DNA of 64,000 nucleotides from Gigaspora rosea (GCA_003550325.1 QKWP01000664.1:62001-126000), one strand, 5' to 3'. Shown: positions 11,211-25,000, numbered from the stretch's first letter. Made by a program: numbers and translations. The notes: generated by a model not told the origin, from the sequence alone.

Positions 11211-11676
11211 CCCCTGACTGCAAGTTGCTTGCCTCGGTGAGTGCGTAAGTTACCGAAGTGTAGGTAATACCTGTGTGGGACAGGGACTTCTCTACCAAGT
11301 TTACCCGCGAGGATAAATTAGTCCTAAGGGGATGTAGGTAGCATCCGGGACTGTCTTCGACTGACTAATGTATCGGAGGGCTGTACCAGTGATCACAAGT
11401 AGGATTGACATGCGAAGCGTTGGACCAGAGGGTTTAAATAGGCAATCCCCTAGTTGGGTTGTAGATATGGCAACTAGTGTAGAACCTTCGGGCGGACTAC
11501 TTAAATTAGACAACCAAAAGTTGTACATGTGGCTAGTTGTACTCTCATTCAATGTAACTCAATTGTGGGTGCGCCCAAAGAGGCGCTCTTGATCCACAGG
11601 CTTGATTAAATAAACTCTCACCCAAAGCGGGAACTTTAACACAAAAAAAAAAAAAAAAAATTGTTTAAATTTAAAG

Positions 11677-12119
11677 AAGTATATTTAGTTGCGATTTATA
11701 TAGTTTAATACGATATATTTAGGCTTTTAGAATATTATCTTAAATATTTTTTTTAAATAATTTTAAATTTCTAGATTTAATAAAACTTAAAATAAAAATT
11801 TGATAATAATATTAAGGATCGTATATAATAAAAAAAAATAAAAATTCTAAAAAATAAATTTATTTAACTATTTATTATGAAAATCGGTCAACTTTAAGCT
11901 AACTAGAGTTATTCAAAATATAATTAAATTTTATAATTTTATAATTTAAAAACAAATATATAATCTAGAAGAATACTATACTAAAATATTAAAATAAAAT
12001 TATATACAAAAAAAATTTTTTAAAAGTATTATAACTTTTTGCAGGCAAATTTGCCTGCACCTACCCTACACATTAAGAGATACAATTTATTAGATATTAT
12101 TATAGTATTAAGTTAAGTT
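11677..12119. other. AT-rich spacer, no gene seen
   Basis: Very AT-rich with no coding frame or repeat I could support, apart from a small palindrome gcaggcaaatttgcctgc near 12043. Confidence 0.5.
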
Positions 12120-12798
12120 GAATAATATAATAATAAATAAATTGCTATATAGTATTTAAAAAAGTAATTTTATATAAACAAAAATTTACCTCATATTTTT
12201 ACTATAAAAAAGATTTCTCATTATTTGTTATATCAATAGCATTCCCAAGTAGTGTAATAAATAGCAATAAATATATTGTTGTAAAAAAGAAAATATTACT
12301 ATTAAAAAATACAATTATTTTTATAAACCCAAGAAGAGACTGCACTTGAATCACTTAAATTAAATTAAATAATAAAATTATTTTTTTGTTTTATATTAAT
12401 TTAATTTATTATTATAAATACCTGTTAATATAAAATGTATAGCCAACAAAGAAGTACTAAATAGTGCAAACATATTTGTATTATCATTAGGAATTTCAAC
12501 ATGTGATAATTCTTCAGCTGTACCATTATATGAAATAAATTGATATATTGAAACAAGATTCCAAGAATTATTAGTATCATCAGTATAACTTGGTTGATTA
12601 TAAGAATATTTAGTAGTAGGTCTTAATAAAATATGTAAAAAATATATAAAGGCCAAAACCAAATTACCTAAAATATCAAGAAAAGAAAAAATGTTTTGTG
12701 CAACTCTATCATAATTGCAAAATAAGTTTCAAAATATTCCAACACACAAAAAATAATAAAAATTTAATTTCAAGTAAAAAAACAGAAATAGTAATAAT

Positions 12799-12999
12799 TG
12801 TGACAGATCATAATGAAATCCAGATTAAAATGAAATAATAGTATAAAATCTCGAAAACTAAATTTTTTTGGGGTTAGGGGTTTAGGTTTAGGGTTAGTTT
12901 TTAAAAAAATTATAATAAACAAGTATTAAAGGTTTTTAGAAGGCTAGCAGATTAAGTATAGAATATAGATTTCATATTAAATTATGATCTGCGACAAAA
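12799..12999. mobile_element. MITE of the GATCATAAT family (copy a)
   Basis: Inverted ends tgtgacagatcataat and (reverse complement of right end) tgtcgcagatcataat. The inside has ggggttaggggtttagg and a Tuuuaataaacaagtat-like stretch (taataaacaagtat) shared with copies at 31,079, 57,330 and 63,757. It sits exactly between the left target duplication and the head of retroposon copy 2. Confidence 0.7.
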
Positions 13000-13002
13000 A
13001 TT

Positions 13003-15032
13003 GGTATAGCAACTTAGGGAAGTTGGTAAGTTGTCACCCCAAGTGGCAGGTCTAGGGCTCAAATCTTACTAACAATGCTTTAAAAAATAGAACTGTGTTC
13101 CAGTAACTGTTTCCTGTTGATCAGTTGGGTATATTACCTGTAGTTCTTAGTTACTATCTCGAATAGGAGCTTTCGGGCGAAGTTGTGTCTCATAACACCT
13201 TTGACCTATAGAAAACACAAAAGTGTCATAATATATGATCTACTAATTCAAATTGAATGAAACAACTACTATTCGATTCAGCTCATCGAGATGGTTCGAA
13301 TGAGCTATAGTACATCTCTGTACGACCTCTGGTTGCCAAGATAGGAGATGTCAAATATTTAAGCTATATTTATCCTTTGATCAGCAATCTGATTGGCTAG
13401 AAGATTGCTGTGGGCAAAAACGTTAGATCTGATATATCTGAAAGATGTCATATTCATAGCATATATTCTAGATATCCCATATATCATATATATATCATAT
13501 ATTATATATATTACATTTATTATATTTATACTATATATTTTATTAATAGTAGTTGTAGCATATATTACTCATATAAAAGATATTGACCATTACATTTGTA
13601 AAAATTCAAAAAAGTATAAAAGTAGCCAATGTGGACCCCAAGTTCAACATCGAGTCTTCATACTCTTTCACTAATAAATACATTTATTTATTACATAAAT
13701 TAAACAATTATTAGTATCCTCATATACTTCTAATTGTAGCCTCTTTTGTAATTGCAAATTGCCTTAAATTTTTTTTGTTAAGTTTTATTAAAAAACGCCT
13801 CCTGACCTAGATATATCACAGTAACAAAGTGGGGTTACACAAAGTGTTCACTGTCTAAGATCACCCTAGTTACCTATTATCTTTGAAGAAGTGGAGATAG
13901 AATAACAACACAAACAAATCTAAAGAACTGGGGAAACAAAAACCCATTTGGCAAGACCCGAGTAAGAAGATAGCAAAGATCTTTGACGGTGCTACTAATG
14001 CTAGAATATTGGACCGAAGCTGAAGAACCAGATGTTGACCTTAGGGACAAGGTCTACCAACCTGGCCGCCGAATTAGGTACCGGAAGAAAAGGACCTATG
14101 TTATAGAAGTAAATACCAGGAGGGAAAAACCATAATGGTACCTAATGCCGAGTAGATCAACTTTTCTGGGCCAACTGGATTGGAAGTCTGGGAAAATGGT
14201 AAAGAACCAATAGGAAAGTGATGGTGGGTACTGGAGTTAGAGCAAACCTTATAAGGGCAGAAGCAGATAATGGTAGCAGTTGGGTATCCCCTGACTGCAA
14301 GTTGTTTACCGCAGTGAATGCGTAAGTTACCAAAGAGTAAGTAAATATCTAGTGGGACAGGTACTATATATTCCCGAAAATAAGCTACTTCAAAAATAAG
14401 CTACCCCTGATTTTTTTAAAAATTTCAAAAAACGCATTGGAGTTGCTACATATAAACCGTTTTTTTACTAAGTAAACTTCAAAAGTTTGATTAAGTAAAG
14501 TTGTTCAGTGCATCAAAATACATTTATAGTAAAAATTTGGTGTTATTTGAACAACTTTTTATTAGTACATTTTTCAATTTTTTCAAAAATATCTATATGC
14601 TAAAAATATGCTACCCTACGTTTTTTCACGTAATTTTGGCCCAAAAAAGGTAGCTTATTTTCAGAAATATACGGTACCGCTCTACCAAGTTTCCTATTGA
14701 GGATAAGCCAAATTGTACCTTTGGGTATAAAAAGGAGTCCTAAAGGATCTTATGAAAAGAGACCTGGGTAGCTGGACTGACTGCATAGATAAGCAGACAT
14801 CTGGTGAATCGGTTAAAAGTCTAGGTAGGAACTGAAAATCAGAGGGTTTAAATAGACAATTCCCATAGTTGGGTTGCAGGTATAGCATCTAGTGTGGAAC
14901 CTTTGGGCAGTCCACTTAAATTAGACACCAAAAGTGTACATGTGGCTAGTTGTACTCTCATCCATATAGAATCCAGATGCATAAACTGAATAAAGTATAT
15001 GCCCAAAACAGGCACTTTGAAATCGAAAAAAA
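13003..15032 (+). mobile_element. tRNA-headed retroposon, copy 2
   Basis: Target duplication agaaatagtaataat at 12784-12798 and 15033-15047. The empty site is preserved in channel copy B near 23,371. The head (ggtatagcaacttaggg...) and body match copy 1, and it ends in a short A-rich tail. A stretch of about 710 bp (13,200-13,910) is absent from copy 3, and a separate MITE is nested at 14,365. The B box is decayed to ggctcaaatct, so this copy is probably silent. Confidence 0.85.
14365..14672. mobile_element. 308-bp MITE nested in retroposon copy 2
   Basis: Target duplication GGTAC at 14360-14364 and 14673-14677. Inverted ends tatattcccgaaaataagc and (reverse complement) tatatttctgaaaataagc. 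The left end has a second copy of aaaataagctac 15 bp inward. Copy 1 of the retroposon shows the uninterrupted site. Superfamily unclear. Confidence 0.75.
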
Positions 15033-18000
15033 AGAAATAGTAATAATCAAACTGGTATAGTTATATCATGTAACCAAATTATTGAAGTTATTGTTAGAAA
15101 TAAGATCTATAATTAATTTAAAAATTTTGTATTAATAAAATATATATAATAATATTTAATTAAAAGTAGTGCTAATTTTCTTTCTGGTGATGTAACCACC
15201 CTATAATTTACCAATCAGATTGCAGGATCTTGTGTAACAAAATAAAGAAAATTTTAAGAAAATTTAGAAAAAATCAAAAAATTATCAATATCGCAAAATT
15301 TTATTACAAAAATAGCTTTGGGCTATTAAATAAAAGTTTTTGGTATCTAATTTTGCATATAAATAATCTATTTTCTAACTTAATATACCTATACCCTAAG
15401 CCTAATCTTTAAAGAATAATTTTTTATATAAAAAACTTCTATAAAAGGTTAAAATTTATAACTTTAACCAGGTGTTAAAATTAGTTAAATTCTTTAATTA
15501 ATTACTAAATTAAAAGTTTAAATACCAAATCAATTTCAAGAACTAGCAATATAATGTATTGGTTTATAAATAAATGGACAAACTTCAAAAATAAAATGAA
15601 AAAATCCAAGAAAAATAGTTACTATTAAAAGAATTACTTGATTATTCCAAGAAATTTCACTTTTTGAAATTGGTAAAACTATTAAAAAACTGTACATGAA
15701 AATTGAATATATTATCCAAATTAAAAAATAATATTTTTTCCATAAGTATTCCATTTAAAATTAATACGAGCTTTAATATTCCACCATTTATAATAATCAG
15801 AAATATCCAATGGGGTAAAGGAATTATCATGTAAATAAAATAATTCATAATAAGAATAATTTTGAGTATATGTAGCAAAATTTAATAAAGAAAATATTAA
15901 TCTTATAGTTTTTTGAGAATAATTAGTAAAATAAAATAAATAAAATAAATAAGAAGATTTCAGAATTTTATAAATTTTAGGATAGTGGTCCTCTAAAAGG
16001 ATCCAATTTTCAGAGATCCAAAAAAGCAAGTAATCAAAAAATGAAGTACTAGAAAAATATGAATAAACATAAATTCTATAATATTGAAGGTGAGATAATA
16101 AAGAAGCATCATTTATATATCTAAAATCTTTATAGTTTATTATGAAACTTTTAAATTTTTGTTATATTTTTCTAATTCTACAAGTACAAAAGCAATTTGA
16201 CTTATAAATAATATAAAGCTACCACTTTCAAATATTGTTATACTATATTTTTTATATAAATCTATAAGTATTTGATTAATGTCATCACTTCTGTTCTTTT
16301 GAACTAATTTATGAATTATTTCTTTTCCATATAATTTAAGTGCTAATTCATTATTTTTCAAAGTGTCTAAGCACTTATCGCATCATCAAAAATTGGTATT
16401 GGCAAAATTCCAATATCAAGATCTAGTTTATTTTTAAAAGAAATAAGATGTTTATTTATGGATTGTTGAGCTTTCTGAGTTGTTATTTTTGTATATTTTC
16501 TTTCCAAAAATAAATAAGTTCAATTGAACTTTTTTCAGATTTACTGAGAAGATTCGAATGCCAGAAGAAGAAACAAATATTATATCATCATTTTTAAGTA
16601 CCTTAAGTTCTAAAATATAACCATCAGCACTGTTATATAAATCAAACTTTAGAAGTTTCCTTCAAATTAGACTCAATACAAGCTTTTAAATATGTTACAT
16701 TCCACTTATAGTTTTAAAATATTTATTCGTAACAATCCAAGTACATGCCACTCCAGAATATTCTTTAGAAACATCTGAGTCACTCTGAGTTAAAAATTGA
16801 TTTGATTTATATCTATCCAAAGTATCCTGTATAAATTGCTTAATTTCTTGTATTGAAAAAAGTACTATCTAAATAATGCTCTTTACTTTGTAAATGATTT
16901 TCCAGTTTTCATTTTGAGATATTCTTTTGATTGACAAATTATTATCAATTTTAATAATATAATCATTAATAACTTCATAATTTTGGCTTAAAATATCATG
17001 TAAGAAATTAGTATCTGGCGACTCATCAAGTGTACAAGTGAGAGGATTTAATATATAAGTGGCATAATTCATTGTTTTTTGATTCTGAAAAGATATGATC
17101 AAACGCTCTTTCTCTCTTGACCAATAAAACAAAACTTATTAACTGAAAAAAATTCATTATTCTCATCACTAAATGTTTCTGAATTGTTAAATAAAATTAA
17201 TAATCACTTTTTTATATTTATAGAAACTTTGTATATAAAATACCTACTATTTGCTATCTCTATGCCAGATTTTGTTGAATAAACCTAGACCGCTAGATTA
17301 TAACTCTTTGTATAAGAAGCTATTGCTAACAATGTTATCACTGTTCATTTCAATCCAGATAAACGTGAAACTTGTACACAAATTCAAATTTAGTATATAT
17401 TGCATTTCAAACTTCCGAGTTATTAAATTCCATTGTGTGATTACATAAAGTGCAAAATACATAAACAACGTTCCATTTTTATTAATTTCGCATTTATAAT
17501 ATTTATTATAATAATTTTTTTTCAAGTTCAATGCTATTTTTACATGTCCATTGATATTTGCCATTAATTTTGACTTTGAAAAGATATAAACCCGATAAAC
17601 TGGGTATGCTTTGCAATTTCAAGATCTCAAAATAATATTATCCTCATATTTTAGTTTATTATCTTTTAAACCTTGCGCATTCAATATTTGTCTTGATTTA
17701 GTTATGAATCAATAACTGCAAATTCATCACCTGTTAGAATAAAGTTCAAATAATGTTAAATTGGGTTAAAATAAATTACAAATAAGATAGAAATATTAAC
17801 GAATTTAACTAACCAAAATATAGTATTATATATTGTTTACAATCTGACACTTTTTTTAAATGAAATCTGAAGTCATTAGTGTTTAACAAAGATTTGAGGT
17901 CATCGGTATTTAATGAATTGATATGTTCGATTGAGAGATCATTTGAGAGATCATTTGTGACGGACCATCCAACAATTGATTTATCATCAAAGCTCCAAGT

Positions 18001-18105
18001 CACAATATATTGCATATTTAGTGAAAAAACATATTTACTGATTTTCTTTCCTCTATGCGGAGTATCCTCTTCAACTAGCAGTACTTCAGGTTCTGATGAA
18101 CTCAT

Positions 18106-19024
18106 TTTAAGTACTTAAGAATTATCAATATGAACGTTAATTTTTTTAAAAACAGGAAGAGTTTAAAAAGAAATTTCAGGTTATTGTGATTTTAAATTTA
18201 TCAATCAATATTTAGAAAACTTTTAGGGCATCATTTAAAAACAAATATGCGCATTTATCTAGTAAATATATTGAAATAATGCATAGAAATTAAATTTGAT
18301 AAATTTATTAATTGGCTTAGCAAAATAAAATTCGTATCAGTGAAAGCCCATGGCTTTGCCATTACGTATATATTATAGAATATTTAATGGGGAACATAGC
18401 ATAATCTCTGGATTTTTCTTTATACTGTCTATTGTTTGGGTTTTAAATATTTATTCTTTTTTCATTTTGCTATTCATTCATTTATGCTAATATTTATTAT
18501 TTATGCTGGATCTCAGTCTCCTTATTTCATACATGATTCAAAATAATCACGGGTAGTATTGAGAATTTAATTAAGTTTATCAGTTCCTCGTGCAGATTAT
18601 AATTACTAATGATATTGATCACATGGTTTATAATTAATTCAAACAAAACACGCATATGAATACCTCCAAAAGAATCATTGTATTGAATTAACTGTTCAGT
18701 GTAATAAAATACATAATCAAAAAATGAATAAAATCAATATTTTACTGCTTAGATTAGAATTAAGCTAAAGCACAGCAAATCGATAAATAAAAGTCTTACC
18801 ATCTTGCAATTTAATAATCATAATGATAGTTAGTTTTAAATAATAATAATGTAATAAAAAATACGTCAATTTTTTTGAATTGTAATCTGTGCCACAAAAC
18901 CATCATCTAAGGATGGTTTTCAATTCAGTAAGACGCAATGTTAACTTTGCCGTAAACTGATTCGAAGCCGGTATTATTAGATTCTCTAAAATGCTACTAT
19001 TGCTGTATTGTTGGAGGCAAGCCG
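18106..19024. other. 5' flank of channel copy A, then gene-free spacer
   Basis: From 18,106 to about 18,285 the sequence matches the 5' flank of copy B (27,090-27,283), so the promoter region was duplicated too. Near 18,345 is tggctttgccattacgta, which recurs at 27,885. No gene seen. Confidence 0.6.
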
Positions 19025-19032
19025 CATGACCG

Positions 19033-19658
19033 TAGGGATGTTAAAAGTCCGGTCCGGTCTGGTCCGAGTCGAATTTTAAGCTCGACTCGGTCCTGAGTCA
19101 GGCTTGGGACTGAGTCCCAATAGTCTCATAGAAAATCACATGCAATATTTAAGCTTAACTTTTGATCTTGGCGATTTTTTTAATTTTTTTTAAGTTTCTT
19201 ATTTATTTATTTATTATTTTTTGATTTTTTATTTATTTTATTTTATTTTTATTTTTATGATCTTGATTGAGCTGTCAACAAAGGCATAAAATGGTCTTTT
19301 TGTTTTAGTTGCTGTGTGGAAAATATTAAAATCATATCGGTTATCCCGAATAATGGAATAAAATTTCGTATTAATATCTTTATTACCTGGTGGTTTAGTA
19401 TCTCTACGATTTTAATTAGAGGCATATTTATTTGGGTTCGTCATGATAGTAATTTTCGATGGACCTCTAGGCAATTTCTGATTGGTCCGATTATATCACG
19501 TTATAATGCCCGGTTGGGTTGGGTAGTTTAATAATGGTCCCATGACATCTAATATTGCTATAAGACTATTGGGACTCGGTCCCAAGCCTAACTCGGGACT
19601 AAGTGAGCTTAAAATTCAACTCATGGAGTCAGACCGAACCAGATTTTTAACATCCCTA
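19033..19658. mobile_element. hAT-type MITE, 626 bp
   Basis: Perfect 8-bp target duplication CATGACCG at 19025-19032 and 19659-19666. Inverted repeats of about 100 bp start TAGGGATGTTAAAA (left) and TAGGGATGTTAAAA (right, reverse complement), with subterminal ggactgagtccc / gtccggtccgg motifs. No transposase. The terminus resembles that of the MITE at 8,398 (TAGTGATGTTAA), suggesting related families. Confidence 0.9.
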
Positions 19659-19733
19659 CATGACCGTGATGCTCATGATCTTGTGAATTCAGTTCATGCT
19701 ATACTGATATTATATATATATAATTAATTTTAA

Positions 19734-20110
19734 TTTTTTTTTTTTTTTTTTTTTTTGGCACTTCGGAATCAGGTCCAAGCCCACAAGATGGAAATGCCAA
19801 GAAATTGTGAAGAACAAATTGTGGATTAATTGTGACGAGGCTGATTGTCCAAACCTGTTAAACCACATACGAAAAATGACACCAAGTCCGTTTTTCCCTA
19901 GTTGCCTGATAGGACTTTTGTGAAGTATATAGAGCTTCCAATACCCAGAGAAAAATTGTGAATGTAAGTTGGTTTTTGTGGTTGTCCGTGTTTGTATGCT
20001 TACTATAGCTTTTGTTGAAGAAAAATGGATTTGGAAACAATTCAGCATAGGATTAGTTATTGTGTTGTGAATGTTGAGATTGCATGATGGGTGGTTTCTC
20101 AAATTTGTTC
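19734..20110 (-). mobile_element. possible poly-A retrosequence
   Basis: A run of 23 T at 19734-19756 is directly followed by non-AT-rich sequence, which on the minus strand reads as a transcript-like segment ending in poly-A. A minus-strand frame of 130 codons (19,710-20,102) has no family resemblance. I found no clear target duplication. It could be a SINE or a processed transcript copy. Confidence 0.35.
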
Positions 20111-21199
20111 TTTTTTATTCTCTTTTATTCTGTGTAAATCATTATAAAAAATAGTGTTTAAATTTTGTGTTTTCCAATATCGCGCATGTATTATGTTCAA
20201 AATGAAATAAAGCTCAATCGTTTGACCTTCCTGAAAAATACGCCCTCACAATAAACCGTTCCCGTACATAAAAGTAAATTTTGTGGACTCTTAATTTACC
20301 TGACTGCCTTGTTAGATATTGTTGCGTGGTGATTGATTGTTTTGTGTTATTCCCGTGGTAACCATTGTGCTCGTTTAGCCGCCAGTTTCCTTATGACACT
20401 ATGTAAGCCATAGAATGAATTTTATACTCACTATCCTGTTACATAATTTGTCACAATGAAATGACCGGAAAACATCTTTAAACATTATTAAGAATTTAAC
20501 GAAAATTCGGTTATTACAATTTCTCTGAGAGCACTTCAGTTAAAAGATTCCGTTCAACATCGGTTATGACAAAACCTTTCTGATTAGTATTAATCAAACT
20601 ATGACATTATCTCTAATACTTTACTCTATACCTCTTCCGAATAATATTGAAACACTTATTTTTGAACATTCTTTAATTTTATTTAAATCATTGATTTGTG
20701 TCAAGGTTTTTTGAATCAAAACTAGCGACAAAATATATCAATTCAACCACTTAGACAATGAATTTTCAACTCATATTGGTAATTGACCCGTTATTATTTT
20801 CTTCTAAATTCAATTTTGATATCATGAGATTGTTTACTGAAGTACCCATGTTCTTTGACAAGTACTATTCAAATAACCCGTGTGTCAATAGAATGCTGCG
20901 CTGCATAGTTACATAAAAATGAATGCATTGATATAATTGTTAAATATAAAAAAGACACACTTCTCTTATCAAGTTTATGGATATCAACTTGGCATCATAA
21001 TTGCTTGCTAAATTAAATCACATCATCACATTCACAAACCATTTTGTTCGTCTATGACTGAACAACCAATCATTTTCATAATTGTTATCATGAATTAGAT
21101 TTTCAAATTAAATATTTATTTATGTTATAAATGATTTTATACTATGTCAGGGTGAAAGCCACGCTAGATTCTAGTAAAACCCGCTTTGATAATGTGAAA
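20111..21199. other. gene-free spacer
   Basis: No coding frame above background and no repeat structure that I can pair. Confidence 0.4.
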
Positions 21200-21600
21200 T
21201 CCGCGTTAGCATAGTGTTCATTACTTTTCACTATATCATCAGTAAAATCCAAAAATAATGTATCCAAATTTTTCACAGATTTTTGTTTCATTTTTCAAAT
21301 TTTTACTCTACAATATTAGGTTCGTCTTCTTTCATTTTAAAATCAACATATAAGTTGGATATTATTATAAATCTTTAAAAAAAATTTGCCAAAAATTATT
21401 CTCCGAAAACAAATTTATCGAAACCATTTTTTCAAGCTATGAAACAGTTAGTCAGAATTAAATGCCTCATCCATTACTATTAAAAATTTTTAAAAAGGAT
21501 ATAATTGTTCAATATTAAAGTTCACTTTAATTTTCTGTTGCAGTAGAACATTGATCTATGCTCAATATCAAATATTGGATGAAGATTTTTAAATTTTCTG
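21200..21600 (-). pseudogene. degraded paralogue 1 of an unknown protein
   Basis: Minus-strand fragments (KNLDTLFLDFTDDIVKS, NNFWQIFF, LYNNIQL) match those at 28,990-29,440 closely in DNA, including shared spacing, but several shifts break the frame. Function unknown. A plus-strand reading (FIETIF, LVRIK) also exists in both copies; the acidic minus-strand reading looks more protein-like. Confidence 0.5.
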
Positions 21601-22088
21601 CTATATCATTGGATTCATCTCATCGAGACGAATCGAATGGTACCAAAATCATCTAAATCGGATCACTATGTTACAAGATATTCAAGTTTTTGTAAAATTT
21701 TATATATAAACATACGGATTTTAAATTTATTTATATAGTCTGGGTTCAAGAGCTATATGTGGGGGTATATAACATTATTTATTGATACCCCTTACAGACA
21801 TTTTACTAAACATCTACTTTTAACAGAATAAAAGCTAAATATATTTAGAATTTTTAAGATTCATACAAAACAGGTGCTAATTTCTAAAATATTATTTAAT
21901 AAATATATTTTAAGCAATTAAATAGACACTAAATTAATTCCTATCCACTTTATCTACTTAATTGATTTTGGTTAAAATTATTCAGATTTTTTTTAATAAA
22001 TTCAATTAATTTACTGAATTTATTGATATTGATTAGAACTTTTAATATTTTATTTATTTGAAATTTTAGTTTATGTTTAATAATTTAT
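21601..22088. other. spacer downstream of channel copy B
   Basis: AT-rich, no gene seen. The match to the paralogous unit ends near 21,600. Confidence 0.4.
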
Positions 22089-25000
22089 CTATTGTTTATC
22101 TTTTAACATTTCATCAATTTGTGTTTTTAGATTTTTTAATGATTCATCCATTTGAGCTTTTATATCTTTTAGTGATTCATTCATTTGAGCTTTTAGATCT
22201 TTTAAAAATTCATCTTTTTGAGCTTTTAAAAATTCATCTTTTTGAGCTTTTAGTGATTCATCTAATTGAGTTTTTAAACCTTTTAATAATTCATCTTTTT
22301 GAACTTTTAAATTATTTTTAATTTCTTCATTAGGATTTTTAATTTCAGCAATTTCTTTAATTTCAGGAAATAAATATTGCAATTTTTTTTTGTCTGAAGA
22401 AAATAAATTTTCAAAAATTTCTTCATCTTCAATATTTTTTAGATATTTTTTAAGCTCATAAACTGATGCTTCATAATATCTAAAATTAAAATTACAAATT
22501 AATAATATATAATATTTGAAATAAAATAATAAAAATATTAAAATAATTACAAAATATTAGGAAATCAGTTTTTTTTTCTTCTTTGATAAGGTAACATCCA
22601 AAAAAGTTCAATTTCAGATAATATCTATAATTATAATATAATAGAATTAGTTATATTTGTACTACATATTTTTATATTTGTATTTTTAACTTTATATATT
22701 ATAAAATAATAGAATAAATTTCTATATAATATTTAAAAAAGTAATTTTATATAAATAAACATTTACCTCACATTTTAGTTGTAAAAAAGATTCCTCATTA
22801 TTTGTTTCATCAACAGCATTCCCAAGTAATGTAATAAATAGATTTAATAAATAAATTGTTGTAAAAAATGAAAATATAACCATTAAAAATACTAGCATCC
22901 AATTATTTTTATAAACCCAAGAAGAGACTGCACTTGAATCACCTAAATTAAATTAAATAATAAAATTATTTTTTTGTTTTATATAATATAATTTCTTATT
23001 ATAAATACCTGTTAACATAAAATATACAGCCAACAAAGAAGTACTAAATAGTGCAAACATATTTGTATTATCATCAGGAATTTCAACAAGTGATGATCCT
23101 TCAACAGTACCATTAGATGAAATAAATTAATAAGTTGAAACAAGATTCCAAGGATTATTAGTATCATCAGTATAACTTGGTTGATTATAAGAATATTCAG
23201 TAGTAGGTCTTAATAAAATATGTAAAGAATGAGCAAAGGCCAAAACCAAAATACCTAAAACAACAAGAAAAGAAAAAATTTTTTGTGCAACTCCAATCAT
23301 AATTGCAAAATAAGTTCCAAAATATTCCAAAACACGAAAAAATAATAAAAATTTAATTTCAAGTAAAAAAACAGAAATAGTAATAATCCAAACTGGTATA
23401 GTTATATCTTATAACCAGATTATTGAAGTTATTGTTGGAAATAATATTGCAGCAAGATCTATAATTAATTTAAAAAATTTAGTATTAATAAGTATATATT
23501 GTAATATTTAATTAATTATTAAATTAAAAGTTTAAATACCAAACCAATTTCAAGGGCTAGTAATATATTGCATTGGTTTATGAATAAATTGACGAACTTC
23601 AAAAATAAAATGAATGAATCCAAAAAAAATAGTAACTTTTAAAAGAATTACTTGATTATTCCAAGAAATATTACTTTTTGAAATTGTTGAAACTATTAAA
23701 AAACAGCACATAAAAATTGAATATATTATCCAAATTAAAAAATAATATTGTTTTCCATAAGTATTCCATTTAAAATTAATAAGTGCTTTAATATTCCACC
23801 ATTTATAATAACCAGAAATATCCAATGAGATAAAGGAATTATCTTGTAAATAAAATAATTCATAATAAGAATAATTTTGGGAATATGTAGCAAAATTTAA
23901 TAAAGGAAATATTAATCTTATATTTTTTTGAGGATAGATAGTAAAATAAGATAAATAAAATAAATAAAGAGATTTCAAAATTTTATAAATTTTAGGATAG
24001 GGTTCTTCTAAAAGGTTCCAATTTTCAGAGATCCAAAAAAGCAGGTAATCAAAAAATGAAGTACTAGATAAATATGAATGAACATAAATTCCATAATATT
24101 GAAGATGAGATAATAAAGAATCATTACTTATATAATGATAGTTTATTATAAGTAAATTAATTTTCAATAAAAATTTTTCAGTAGCTCTTAAATTTTTGTT
24201 ATATTTTTCTAATTCTACAAGTGCTAAAGCAATTTGACTTAATAATAATAAAAAGTTATTAAAATCACCACTTTCAAATCTTGTTATACTATATTTATAT
24301 AAATCTATAAGTATTTCATTAGTGCCATTCCGTTTAAAGGATTGTTGAATTATTTCTTTTCCATAAAATTTTAATACTAATTCATTATTTTTACAAGTAT
24401 AATAGTAATCAAAATCGTCAAAATTTGGTGCTGGCAAAATTCCAATATCAAGATCTAGTTTATTTTTAAAAGAAATAAGGTGTTTAATTATAGATTGTTG
24501 AGCTTCTTGAGTTGATATTTTTTGTATATCTTCTCCTCAAAAATAAATAAATTTGATTGAACTTTTTTCAGAATTTACTGAGAAGATTCGAATGCCAGAA
24601 GAAGAAACAAATATCATATCATCATTTTTAAGCACCTTAATTTCTAAAATATAACTATCAGCATTATCATATGAAAAAAAATTTTCTTCAGAAGTTTCCT
24701 TTAAATTAGACTGAATTTGCACTTTTAAACATGTTTGGTTCTCCTTAGTGTATTTATAATACTTATTCGTAACAATCCAAGTACATGCCTCTCCAGGATA
24801 TTCTTTAGAAACATCTGAGTAACTCTGAGTTAAAAATTGATTTGATTTATATCTATCCAAAGTATCCTGTATAAATTGCTTAATTTCTTTTGTATTGAAA
24901 AAAGTACTACCTACATAGCGCTCTTTACTTTGTAAATGATTTTTCCAGTTTTCATTTTGAGATAATCTTTTAATTGACAAATTATTATCAATTTCAATAA

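Larger units (their letters stand above)
10355..11658 (+). mobile_element. tRNA-headed poly-A retroposon (SINE-like), copy 1
   Basis: Flanked by a 17/18-bp target duplication, aattgtttaaattaaag, at 10338-10354 and 11659-11676 (one-base difference). Starts with a tRNA-like head and ends in a poly-A run of about 17. The duplication length and tail show target-primed reverse transcription by a LINE. The 3' third (11370-11560) is also present in copies 2 and 3. There is no credible protein. The middle 672 bases are unknown (N). Confidence 0.88.
12120..18105 (-). pseudogene. channel gene copy A: propeller/TRP-like ion-channel relic, 3' truncated
   Basis: Same-strand paralogue of the gene at 22,089-27,089. 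The start (ATG 18105-18103; MSSSEPE, HRGKKISKYVFSLNMQYIV) and first exon to about 17,812 are intact. A GT-AG intron follows, then the next exon is broken (stop after AVIDS, shifts near 17,620 and 16,700). Later segments match copy B: LHDILSQNYEVINDYI (about 17,000), the multi-helix membrane part (15,540-16,360) and the pore segment (12,396-12,662, ILLRPTTKYSYNQPS). The match ends inside the intron at about 12,120, so the C-terminal coiled coil is missing. Retroposon copy 2 is inserted at 12,799-15,032, and about 300 bp of extra sequence sits at 15,160-15,480. Not functional. Confidence 0.85.

Noticed and set aside
10478..11298. Long frames across 10.5-11.3 kb
   Set aside because: They run through the N gap and carry no real sequence.
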